A stretch of 44,393 nt of DNA from Hyphomicrobiales bacterium (GTDB lineage: Bacteria > Pseudomonadota > Alphaproteobacteria > Rhizobiales > Rhizobiaceae), in the NCBI GenBank assembly GCA_900474095.1, contig UCOA01000133.1, forward strand, positions 1 through 44,393, in the 5' to 3' direction. Positions 24,966 through 32,327 of this stretch are shown here, in pieces. The stretch's first letter is position 1. Every line of letters starts with the position of its first letter. The position numbers and the translations under genes were made by a program. The notes under the pieces were generated by a model, which saw only the letters and a list, made by a program, of their open reading frames with translations, had not been told where the DNA came from and made no database searches.

Positions 24966-27167
24966 CTAGTTCTGGGCCACCGGACGGACAAGCGGCGTCA
25001 CGCGACGGATTGTCACGCGGCGGTTCTCCTGTTCGGCTTCCAGCGTGCGGACCTTGAGGAAGCGCTCGCCATAGCCCTGGGTCACCAGGTTTTCGGCCGG
25101 GATTTCGTAGACTTCCGTCAGCAGCGAGGCGACCGATTCGGCCCGTTCGTCGGACAGGACGAGGTTCGATTCGTCGCTGCCGACCGCGTCCGTGTGACCC
25201 TCGATGAAGAAGGTTTCGCCCGGATCCTTCTCGATGACCTGCAGCATGGCGTCGGCAACCTTGCGCAAGGTTTTGGCCTGCGACATCGGCACTTCGGCGC
25301 TGCCGGTCGCAAACGTGATCGTATCGAGATCGATACGGCGCACCTTGTCGCGGATACGAGCCGAGTTCCTCACCTCGTCGATCGAATAGACACGCTCGAC
25401 CTGTTCCACCGGCGGCTCGGCCAGGAAGTCATAGTAATCGCGGTCAGGCTCGCTCGACGTATCGATGATGTAGTCACGAACCGGCACGCGCAGGCGCATC
25501 GGCGGCAGCTCCTCACCGACATCGTAGATCGGTGGACGGGGGCCTTCATCGACCTCCGGCGCATAGATCATCAGATATTCTCGTCCGTCCCGATCGATAC
25601 GCATGCGCTGCACGATGTCACCGTAACGATTGTAGATCGTAATGATGCGCACGCCGTTCGGCCGCTCAATGACCTCGCGGGACCGGCCACGCGACAGTTC
25701 TTCATAATAGGTTTCCTGGGCATTGCGGCGCAGGCGCGGACGATCGTCGCCGCGAACGATGATCTGGTCGCCGAAATCGAGAACGGTGCGGTTATCGCGG
25801 GTCTCATCGATCCGCGGGCGGCTGCCGTCACCGCCGGTAAAGGCTTCGATCAGATCATTCGCGTTGAATTCCGGCACCCGCTCGACGCGGCGGCCTTCCT
25901 CCGTGATGCTGGCCCCCAGTTCCTCACGGGTCGGAGCGCGATCCCTGCGTCGCGACTGAGATTCCTCGTCGCTCTTCGGAACCTCGACGTTTTCCTCCTG
26001 GGCACGAGCCTGTTCACGACGCTTGCGACGCTTCTCGCGCACACTCTCGTCGCCGGCATTGTCGGCCTCCTTGTCGCTGTCGAGAACGGCGGCACCCTTT
26101 TCGACCGGCAAGACAACGGTGTCATCCGTCGCAGCCGGATCGCGAGCGATCTCCTGCTTTTCTTCGTCGGTGCGTGTATCGACGATTTCCGGGATAGGCT
26201 CGCGGCGGTCTCGCCGCTTGCGGCGGGTTTCGGTCGCCTCGCCCTCGCCATCGATCGCCGGTCGCAGTTCGCCCTCGGGAGCGGGCTGCTGAGCGTCTTC
26301 CTGTTGCTGCCCTTCGGCCTCCTGGCGCTTCCTGCGCTCGGCGCGGATCTTCGCCCGCTCCTCGGCGGTCTTGGCAGCCTCATCGTCGGCGGAAGGCTGA
26401 ACCTCTTCCTGCTGCTGTTCCGCCTGCTGGCGCTTCTTGCGCTCGGCGCGGATCTTTGCCCGTTCCTCGGCAGCCTTGGCAGCCTCGTCGTCGGCTGACG
26501 GCTGGGCCTCTTCCTGCTGCTGTTGTTCGGCCTGCTGGCGCTTCTTGCGCTCGGCGCGGATCTTTGCCCGTTCCTCGGCAGCCTTGGCAGCCTCGTCGTC
26601 GGCTGAGGGCTGGGCCTCTTCCTGCTGCTGCTGCTCCGCCTGCTGGCGCTTCTTGCGCTCGGCGCGAATGCGCTGCTTTTCTTCGGCGGCCTGGCGGGCA
26701 GCCTCGTCATCGGCTGAAGGCTGGGCCTCTTCCTGCTGCTGTTGTTCGGCCTGCTGGCGCTTCTTGCGCTCGGCGCGAATGCGCTGCTTTTCTTCGGCGG
26801 CCTGGCGGGCAGCCTCGTCATCGGCGGAAGGCTGTTGTTCCTGCTGCTGTTCGGCCTCCTGCCGCTTCTTGCGGCGTTCGGCACGGCTCGGCTGCTCTTC
26901 CTGCGAGGGCTGGGCTTCCTCGGCCGGCTGTTCCTGCGATGGCTGGGCTTCCTCAGCCGGCTGTTCCTGCTGCTGTTGCTCCGCCCGCTTCTTGCGCTTC
27001 TTGCGCAGCTCTTCCGGCACCTGCTCGCCGCCTTCCACCGCGATACCATCTTCCTGCGCAACTTCAAACGGCTTCATCAGGCTATCGGCCAGTGCCGGCT
27101 GGATGGCGATCGACATCGACAGCATCGGAAATGCGACGGTCGCGAAAAGTTTGGATCGAATGGTCAT
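24966..27167 (-). CDS. OmpA-family protein with long charged repeat region
   Basis: The product is 733 residues. A signal peptide (1-28, ending PALADS) directs it to the periplasm or outer membrane. Residues 50-110 and 113-293 are low complexity, rich in Gln, Glu, Lys, Arg and Ala, and the latter holds five near-identical 35-37-residue repeats of the type PSADDEAA..AEE..IRAERKKRQQAEQQQ. A charged linker follows to about 430. A globular region of unknown family (about 430-600) precedes the OmpA C-terminal domain (612-722), with GHTDAVGSDESNLVLSDERA containing the peptidoglycan-binding Asp660 and Arg675. It lacks an OmpA beta-barrel. It probably anchors or spans between peptidoglycan and another envelope layer; the repeats may act as a helical spacer (inference). 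Confidence 0.92.
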   Translation of the reverse strand: MTIRSKLFATVAFPMLSMSIAIQPALADSLMKPFEVAQEDGIAVEGGEQVPEELRKKRKKRAEQQQQEQPAEEAQPSQEQPAEEAQPSQEEQPSRAERRKKRQEAEQQQEQQPSADDEAARQAAEEKQRIRAERKKRQQAEQQQQEEAQPSADDEAARQAAEEKQRIRAERKKRQQAEQQQQEEAQPSADDEAAKAAEERAKIRAERKKRQQAEQQQQEEAQPSADDEAAKAAEERAKIRAERKKRQQAEQQQEEVQPSADDEAAKTAEERAKIRAERRKRQEAEGQQQEDAQQPAPEGELRPAIDGEGEATETRRKRRDRREPIPEIVDTRTDEEKQEIARDPAATDDTVVLPVEKGAAVLDSDKEADNAGDESVREKRRKRREQARAQEENVEVPKSDEESQSRRRDRAPTREELGASITEEGRRVERVPEFNANDLIEAFTGGDGSRPRIDETRDNRTVLDFGDQIIVRGDDRPRLRRNAQETYYEELSRGRSREVIERPNGVRIITIYNRYGDIVQRMRIDRDGREYLMIYAPEVDEGPRPPIYDVGEELPPMRLRVPVRDYIIDTSSEPDRDYYDFLAEPPVEQVERVYSIDEVRNSARIRDKVRRIDLDTITFATGSAEVPMSQAKTLRKVADAMLQVIEKDPGETFFIEGHTDAVGSDESNLVLSDERAESVASLLTEVYEIPAENLVTQGYGERFLKVRTLEAEQENRRVTIRRVTPLVRPVAQN
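26289..26831 (-). repeat. Five in-frame tandem repeats (105-111 bp) inside the OmpA-family gene
   Basis: The repeats encode residues 113-293. Unit lengths are 37, 37, 36, 35 and 36 residues. The first two units (AARQAAEEKQRIR) are nearly identical at DNA level and differ from the last three (AAKAAEERAKIR), which suggests at least two duplication rounds. Slipped-strand or recombinational length change would keep the frame. Confidence 0.85.
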
Positions 27168-27556
27168 ATACTTCCTCCTTCAGAGGTCCTGTTTCGTCGT
27201 ATTCAACCGGTAGAACGTTCCGGCCTTTTTCTTTCTTCGCCTTTTGGGCAGACCCAAGCCGTCAAAAGGCGGTCAAAAAAAGGCTACCGGCCAAATCAGC
27301 GCACGACGATTAGCGGAACCTGCATTAACTCAGCATGAATGCTCCGTTCATCTTGGGCAGACATAGGCCGGCATTGCCGGCAAGCCACCCCGGCGCATGA
27401 GAATGTTCAGAGTTTTCATGAAGAATCTGCTGCTTTCCTGTTGATTTTTTCGCGTAAAGCGTAGGAATATCCGCGCCAGCCCGACCACAACGACGGTCGG
27501 CTTATCGGCGGCCGCGAAGAAGAAAAATCGGCCGCCAGCCAACAGAGAGGATCAAC
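27168..27556. other. Divergent intergenic region, ompA-like gene / amino-acid importer
   Basis: These 389 bases hold no credible gene. There are two small hairpins: GCCGGC-ATT-GCCGGC at 27367-27381, and CCGACC / GGTCGG at 27481-27500 in the probable leader of the binding-protein gene. A TTGATT near 27441 with GAATAT about 18 bp later is a weak promoter candidate for the importer. Confidence 0.4.
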
Positions 27557-28339
27557 ATGCGTATTTCAAGACGTCTCGCCATGGCCGCTTCAGCAGCCGT
27601 ACTCGCGCTGATGGCAAGCACCGCCATGGCTGCGGGCGAAAAGATCGTGATCGGTACGGAAGGCGCGTATCCGCCCTTCAACAACCTGGAGTCCGACGGC
27701 TCGCTGACCGGCTTCGACATCGACATCGCCAAGGCGCTGTGCGAAGAGATGAAGGCCGAGTGCACGTTCGTGACGCAGGATTGGGACGGCATCATCCCGG
27801 CGCTGATCTCCAAGAAATTCGACGCCATCATCGCCTCGATGTCGATCACCGCCGAGCGCAAGGAAAAGGTCGACTTCACCAACAAGTATTACAACACGCC
27901 GCCGGCCATCGTCGTCCCGAAGGACTCTCCGATTACCGAAGCAACCGAAGACGCGCTTGACGGCAAGACGCTCGGGGCCCAGTCGGCAACGACCCACTCC
28001 AATTATGCCGAAGCGCACATGAAGAAGTCGGAGCTCAAGCTCTATCCGACCTCGGAAGAATACAAGCTCGACATCGTCAACGGTCGCATCGACGGGGTGA
28101 TCGACGATGTCGTCGTGCTGTCGGAATGGCTGAAGACGGCTGATGGCGCCTGCTGCAAGCTGCTCGGCACGCTGCCGATCGATCCGGTCATCAACGGCGA
28201 AGGCGCCGGCATCGCGGTGCGCAAGGGGGACGACGCGCTGCGTGAAAAATTCAACGCCGCGATCGACGCGATCCGCAAGAACGGCAAGTACAAGGAAATC
28301 AACGAAAAGTATTTCCCCTTCGACGTCTACGGCAGCTGA
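27557..28339 (+). CDS. Polar amino-acid ABC importer, periplasmic binding protein
   Basis: The product is 260 residues. The signal peptide (1-25, ending STAMA) precedes a family 3 solute-binding fold: IVIGTEGAYPPFNNLESDGS, TGFDIDIAKALCEEMKAECT, DWDGIIPALISKKFDAIIAS and MSITAERKEKVDFTNKYYN. This is the pattern of lysine/arginine/ornithine- or octopine-type binding proteins, so a basic amino acid or a related compound is the likely ligand; this is inferred from family resemblance only. GAGAGGATC lies 6 nt before ATG 27557. Two permease genes follow after a hairpin at 28417-28448 that may raise binding-protein mRNA over permease mRNA. Confidence 0.92.
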   Translation: MRISRRLAMAASAAVLALMASTAMAAGEKIVIGTEGAYPPFNNLESDGSLTGFDIDIAKALCEEMKAECTFVTQDWDGIIPALISKKFDAIIASMSITAERKEKVDFTNKYYNTPPAIVVPKDSPITEATEDALDGKTLGAQSATTHSNYAEAHMKKSELKLYPTSEEYKLDIVNGRIDGVIDDVVVLSEWLKTADGACCKLLGTLPIDPVINGEGAGIAVRKGDDALREKFNAAIDAIRKNGKYKEINEKYFPFDVYGS

Positions 28340-28360
28340 GCGGGTACTGCGGCCGAGCAT

Positions 28361-28392
28361 CCCATATGCGGGAAAAACCCATATGCGGGAAA
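28361..28392 (+). repeat. 17-bp-period tandem repeat after the binding-protein gene
   Basis: CCCATATGCGGGAAA occurs at 28361-28375 and again at 28378-28392, separated by AA. It begins 22 bp after the stop codon. It may be a small duplication or a paired protein-binding site; nothing else identifies it. Confidence 0.6.
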
Positions 28393-28416
28393 CGCATTGC
28401 GCCATGACGAAAATGC

Positions 28417-28448
28417 AACGGCGGAAGGCTTGCCCTTCCGCCGTTTTT
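28417..28448 (+). terminator. Intra-operon terminator between binding protein and permeases
   Basis: The perfect 12-bp stem AACGGCGGAAGG / CCTTCCGCCGTT has a 5-nt loop and is followed by TTT. Such hairpins after binding-protein genes commonly cause partial termination and stabilise the upstream message. Confidence 0.8.
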
Positions 28449-28510
28449 GTCTGACAAAGAATATATAAAAGAAGCACATCAAAAAACGCTTCAAAGGGGA
28501 ATGTTCTGGC

Positions 28511-29314
28511 ATGAGCGGATTGTTTGCCGCCCTCTCTTCGGCCGTGGCCTGGCTCGGCTCGGTGATCGACCCATTGTGTGGTCCCATCGGAATTTTTCGA
28601 TTGTTCGGCTCGGGCACGCTGCTCGCCTGCGGTAATGCGGGCTGGGGGGATGAAATATCCTACGGTTTCATGATCACCGCGACTCTGGCGATCGCGACCC
28701 TGCCGGTCGGCCTTTTCGTCGGCTTCTTCATCGCGCTTGCCAAGCAGTCCGAGGAAAAATCGCTACGGCTTGCCTCCAACATTTACACCACCATCTTCCG
28801 CGGTCTGCCGGAACTCCTGACGCTGTTCATCGTCTATTACGGCCTGCAGATCCTGGTGCAGCAGTTCCTCGCTTCGCTCGGCTATCAGGGCGCGGTCGAG
28901 ATCAACGCCTTCGTGGCCGGCATGATCGCGCTCGGCGTGGTGTTCTCGGCCTATTGTTCGGAAGTGCTCTTGTCGGCGTTCAAGGCCATACCGCGCGGCC
29001 AGTATGAGGCGGGCGACGCGCTCGGCTTCCATCGCGGCAAGACGATGCGGCTGATCATCCTGCCGCAGCTGGTGCGCATCGCCCTGCCCGGCCTCGGCAA
29101 TCTGTGGATGGCGCTTCTCAAGGATACCGCATTGGTCTCGGTGATCGGTCTGCCGGATATCCTTCGCCAGACGGGCGTCGCCGCTCGCGTCAGCAAGCAG
29201 GCGTTCGAGTTCTTCGCCGTTGCCTGCCTTCTGTTTCTCATTCTCGCCATGCTGTCCTCCATCGTCTTCTCGGCGCTGGAGCGCTGGACCAAGCGTTCGG
29301 AGGCGGTCCGATGA
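28511..29314 (+). CDS. Amino-acid ABC importer permease (HisQ/OccQ-like)
   Basis: This is an inner-membrane permease of 267 residues with about five or six membrane segments. The HisMQ family core begins GFMITATLAIATLPVGLFVG and carries the EAA loop EAGDALGFHRGKTMRLIILP followed by QLVRIALPGLGNLWMALLKD, which contacts the ATPase. Segment TTIFRGLPELLTLFIVYYG is family-typical. The start is ATG 28511; the AGGGGA sequence lies about 11 nt upstream, which is a long spacing. The stop overlaps the next permease start by 4 bp, so the pair is translationally coupled and likely forms a heterodimer. Confidence 0.92.
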   Translation: MSGLFAALSSAVAWLGSVIDPLCGPIGIFRLFGSGTLLACGNAGWGDEISYGFMITATLAIATLPVGLFVGFFIALAKQSEEKSLRLASNIYTTIFRGLPELLTLFIVYYGLQILVQQFLASLGYQGAVEINAFVAGMIALGVVFSAYCSEVLLSAFKAIPRGQYEAGDALGFHRGKTMRLIILPQLVRIALPGLGNLWMALLKDTALVSVIGLPDILRQTGVAARVSKQAFEFFAVACLLFLILAMLSSIVFSALERWTKRSEAVR

Positions 29315-30141
29315 GCCACGTCGAAACCATGATCCCGCCGCAACCTGCTCCACCGGGCACAGTCCGGCCCTTTACCGCACAACGCCTGATCGGCAACATT
29401 GCGCTCGGCGTCTGGCTCGCGGCAAGCGTCGGGCTCTTCCTGCTGATGGTCGATGGCTGGGACCCGGAAAAATTCGCCAAATACGGCCCGAGCTTCCTCT
29501 CCGGCCTCGGCGTCACCCTTGGAATCGTCGGCAGCTCCATCACGCTCGGAGCGATCCTGTCGCTGCCGATCGCCTTCGCACGCATGTCGAAAAACAAGAT
29601 CCTGGGGTGGGCCGCCTATACCTATGTCTATTTCTTCCGCGGCACGCCGCTGATCGCCCAGCTGTTTCTCGTCTATTACGGCCTCGGCAGTTTCCGGCCG
29701 CAGATGGAAGCGATCGGCCTGTGGTGGTTCTTCCGCGACGCCTGGAACTGCGCACTGCTCGCCTTCACGCTCAATACGGCCGCCTATCAGGCGGAAATCC
29801 TGCGCGGTGCGATCCAGAGCGTGCCGCGCGGCCAGACGGAGGGCGCCGCAGCACTCGGGCTGCCGCCTCGCGTCGCCTTCTTCAAGGTCATCCTGCCGCA
29901 GGCGCTGATCGTGGCGCTGCGTCCCTATGGCAACGAGATCATTTTGATGATCAAGGGTTCGGCCATCGTTGCGATCGTCACCGTCTTCGACCTTATGGGT
30001 GAAACCCGCCGTGCCTTCTCGCGCACATTCGACTACCAGATGTATGTCTGGGCGGCGATCCTCTACCTGATCATGGTCGAGATTCTCCGCAACCTCTGGG
30101 CTTGGTTGGAAGATCGGATCACCCGGCACCTGAAACGCTGA
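29311..30141 (+). CDS. Amino-acid ABC importer permease (HisM/OccM-like)
   Basis: The second permease has 276 residues. A cytoplasmic N-terminal stretch (1-25) precedes the first membrane helix (NIALGVWLAASVGLFLLMVD), and the HisMQ core starts at GPSFLSGLGVTLGIVGSSIT. The motif YFFRGTPLIAQLFLVYYGL and the EAA loop TEGAAALGLPPRVAFFKVIL are clear. ATG 29311 overlaps the upstream stop by 4 bp. No ATP-binding subunit gene follows: the next gene is usg after a strong terminator. The importer must use an ATPase encoded elsewhere. Confidence 0.92.
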   Translation: MSHVETMIPPQPAPPGTVRPFTAQRLIGNIALGVWLAASVGLFLLMVDGWDPEKFAKYGPSFLSGLGVTLGIVGSSITLGAILSLPIAFARMSKNKILGWAAYTYVYFFRGTPLIAQLFLVYYGLGSFRPQMEAIGLWWFFRDAWNCALLAFTLNTAAYQAEILRGAIQSVPRGQTEGAAALGLPPRVAFFKVILPQALIVALRPYGNEIILMIKGSAIVAIVTVFDLMGETRRAFSRTFDYQMYVWAAILYLIMVEILRNLWAWLEDRITRHLKR

Positions 30142-30151
30142 GCCAAATGAA

Positions 30152-30187
30152 CCTTTAGCAGCACTCAAGCGGACGTGCTGCTAAAGG
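30152..30187 (+). terminator. Terminator of the amino-acid importer operon
   Basis: A perfect 13-bp stem, CCTTTAGCAGCAC / GTGCTGCTAAAGG, with a 10-nt loop begins 11 nt after the permease stop. The T-tail is weak. Confidence 0.75.
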
Positions 30188-30293
30188 CCTGATTTCACTA
30201 GATATTTATCAATTCGACGATTTTTTTAATTCCCGATTCACCAAATCAGTGCTTCAATTCCAGGGACCATCATTGAGCAGAATGGGGTCCAAA

Positions 30294-30560
30294 ATGACAA
30301 ATGAACTCGAACTGCAACTCAAGGGTTACGGGCTAACGACGGCCCAAATCCTCTACCGTATGCCCGATCATCCGAGCTTCCTGCAAACCTATATCTGGCA
30401 GCACTATGATATCGCGCCAGATTTTCCCGAAATGAAGAGCTTCCTCAAATTCTGGCAGGAATCGCTTGAAGGTCCGCTGCATTCGGTGCGCTACGTGCAC
30501 CGGAAGCTGATCTCGGCTTCCGACTGGCGGGCGCTCAAGGGCGAGTTCATCATCAACTGA
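30294..30560 (+). CDS. usg: Usg family protein
   Basis: This small protein of 88 residues begins MTNELELQLKGYGLTTAQIL and continues with RMPDHPSFLQTYIWQHYDIA, PDFPEMKSFLKFWQ and SLEGPLHSVRYVHRKLI. These match the Usg protein family of Alphaproteobacteria, whose function is unknown. It is soluble and rich in aromatic residues. ATG 30294 is chosen because GGGG lies about 6 nt upstream. The preceding 106 bp after the importer terminator are AT-rich and probably hold its own promoter. It converges on the SDR gene with only 20 bp between stop codons. Confidence 0.85.
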   Translation: MTNELELQLKGYGLTTAQILYRMPDHPSFLQTYIWQHYDIAPDFPEMKSFLKFWQESLEGPLHSVRYVHRKLISASDWRALKGEFIIN

Positions 30561-30580
30561 TCGCTCGCCCCGAAGGAAAT

Positions 30581-31285
30581 TTACACCGACCGGGTAATGC
30601 CGCCGTCGATGCGGATGTTCTGGCCGGTAATATAGCCGCCGCGGTCGGTCGCAAGAAGCGCCACGAGTTCGGCCACTTCCTCCGATGTGCCATAGCGCCC
30701 CATCGGAATGCGCTGGCGCCGTTCCTCGGTCTCCGGCAGGCTGTCGATGAAGCCCGGCAGTACGTTGTTCATGCGGATGTTGTCGGCCGCATATTTGTCG
30801 GCAAAAAGCTTGGTGAAGGCGGCAAGGCCTGAGCGGAAAACGCCGGATGTCGGAAACAGCGGGTCCGGTTCGAAAGTGGCATAGGTTGAAATATTGACGA
30901 TGCTGCCGGATTTCTGCTCCAGCATGATCGGTGTCACCAGCCGTGTCGGCCGCACGACATTCAGGAAATAAACGTCCATTCCCTTGTGCCAGTCCTCGTC
31001 CGTCAATTCCAGCACCGGCGCGCGTGGCCCATGCCCGGCTGAATTGATCAGAGCATCCACCCTGCCCCATTTGCCATAGGCGGCGTCCACCAGCCGCTTC
31101 AGATCGTCGTTGGACTGGTTGGAACCCGTCACCCCGACGCCGCCAAGCTCGTTGGCCAGCGCCTCGCCCTTTCCGGAAGAGGAAAGAATCGCGACGCGGT
31201 AGCCCTCCGCCGCCAGCCGTCGCGCCGATATAGCCCCCATGCCCGACCCGCCCGCAGTGATGATTGCAACCTTCTGATCCGTCAT
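30581..31285 (-). CDS. SDR-family oxidoreductase with substituted catalytic residues
   Basis: The product is 234 residues with the classical short-chain dehydrogenase fold. The nucleotide motif TAGGSGMG (10-17), NSAGHG (81-86, NAG-equivalent), catalytic Ser133 in IVNISTYATF and the C-terminal ITGQNIRIDGGITRS are present. Where YxxxK should be, the sequence reads SGVFR (147-151), so the catalytic Tyr is replaced by Ser and the Lys by Arg. It may have altered or no dehydrogenase activity; I recall a related rhizobial subgroup with the same FPTSGVF segment. Substrate is unknown. It stands alone, with an 8-4-8 inverted repeat about 105 bp upstream of its start. Confidence 0.88.
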   Translation of the reverse strand: MTDQKVAIITAGGSGMGAISARRLAAEGYRVAILSSSGKGEALANELGGVGVTGSNQSNDDLKRLVDAAYGKWGRVDALINSAGHGPRAPVLELTDEDWHKGMDVYFLNVVRPTRLVTPIMLEQKSGSIVNISTYATFEPDPLFPTSGVFRSGLAAFTKLFADKYAADNIRMNNVLPGFIDSLPETEERRQRIPMGRYGTSEEVAELVALLATDRGGYITGQNIRIDGGITRSV

Positions 31286-31389
31286 CGTCGTCTCCTCATG
31301 TCAATGAAGGCGCGATAAAATCAGCAGTTGTCGCCAATCACAATCAAGAAATCCTGCACATGCAATCAGCGGATATTGTCTACAGCGCC

Positions 31390-31409
31390 GCGCGTCAAAC
31401 ATGACGCGC
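31390..31409. promoter_or_regulatory. 8-4-8 inverted repeat upstream of the SDR gene
   Basis: The arms GCGCGTCA / TGACGCGC are perfect with an AACA spacer. It lies between the DUF2270 stop (31464) and the SDR start (31285), both on the minus strand. No T-run follows in either direction, so a regulator site is more likely than a terminator. Confidence 0.4.
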
Positions 31410-31463
31410 AGAGGACGCGGTAGCGCTTTGTTTCCGATTCAAAGAATTATGCAGGAGAGCGGA

Positions 31464-32186
31464 TCAGACATGAACCTCGCCATGTGCCAGTTCGCCCTCG
31501 CCCGGCTCCTTGTGAAGCGTAAAATAGGCGATTGCAGCGTAGAACAGGGCGACCAGGCCGAACACCAGCCAGCCGGAAACAGGCCCGAGCGCCGCATTGG
31601 TAGCCACCTCCGAAAGGGAGCGTACGTGCCGTGTCTGGCTACCATCGGGCTGCAGAACTGGCGACGAGATCTTCAAGGCCCAGGCCAAGAGCAGGATCAG
31701 GTACATCCAGCAATAATTGCGCCGCAACCGCCGGCAGACGGCCGCGCGATAACTCATCAGGAAGGCCGGCCGCCGCAGGCTGTCGGCGATCGGCGTAGCC
31801 CAGTTCACCTTGAACGGCGCTTGTGGACAGAGGACCTGCGCAAAATAGCCGCGTTCCATTCTGCGAACGCGGGCGCGATAGACATCGAAGAAGCGGTATC
31901 GCCGCGCTTCGATGAACAGAAGCAGCGAGATGAGCAGCATCGCGAACAGCAGCACCCCGTGATGAGAGGTCGGCGTTGAAAGTGAAACCGAAAGCAATGC
32001 CGCGGCTACGGTGATCGCCCAGTTCGACGTCCGGTCGATGCGGTCGCGCCAGCCGGCCATGCGGCCGATTTCGCCGCGATAGTAGTGGACGAGGGCCGTG
32101 ATGGTCTCCGGTGGCGTTGCCGGCAAGGGTGGGCTTTTCGCCTCGCTGTCGTCCTTCAGCAGTTCGACCGGGCTGAGTTCGTCCAT
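31464..32186 (-). CDS. DUF2270 membrane protein
   Basis: The product is 240 residues. A soluble N-terminus (1-50) is followed by ITALVHYYRGEIGRMAGWRD, RIDRTSNWAITVAAALLSVS and an arginine-rich loop EARRYRFFDVYRARVRRMER, which together identify DUF2270. Four hydrophobic helices can be placed at about 55-73, 78-94, 160-175 and 208-228. ATG 32186 is preferred because GGAGG lies 8 nt upstream, whereas the ATG at 32192 is only 2 nt from it. The function of the family is unknown. The gene is divergent from the TPR-methyltransferase gene (142 bp between starts). Confidence 0.88.
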   Translation of the reverse strand: MDELSPVELLKDDSEAKSPPLPATPPETITALVHYYRGEIGRMAGWRDRIDRTSNWAITVAAALLSVSLSTPTSHHGVLLFAMLLISLLLFIEARRYRFFDVYRARVRRMERGYFAQVLCPQAPFKVNWATPIADSLRRPAFLMSYRAAVCRRLRRNYCWMYLILLLAWALKISSPVLQPDGSQTRHVRSLSEVATNAALGPVSGWLVFGLVALFYAAIAYFTLHKEPGEGELAHGEVHV

Positions 32187-32327
32187 GACCATTTCCTCCG
32201 GGACTTTTTGTTATTGGACCCATCATGCGCTCAATTTTGGCCACGATAAACGTTTTTCACCCTCAAAATGCCCTGAAAAGCGGCTTCTCGCATTGCCAAA
32301 AGAACGGGGCGGCCGTAAGACGCGGCC

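Noticed and set aside
24888-26498. 536-codon plus-strand frame
   Set aside because: It is antisense to the OmpA-family gene and unlike any family; the minus-strand protein has a signal peptide and an OmpA domain.
26289-26831. CRISPR-like or satellite repeat
   Set aside because: The units are contiguous without spacers and keep the reading frame of the OmpA-family protein, so they are coding repeats.
26437-27338. Several plus-strand frames with Ala/Ser/Cys-rich repeats
   Set aside because: They are the reverse complement of the OmpA-family repeat region, and their repetitiveness simply mirrors it.
28951-30168. 405-codon minus-strand frame
   Set aside because: It is antisense to two well-recognised permease genes that overlap by ATGA.
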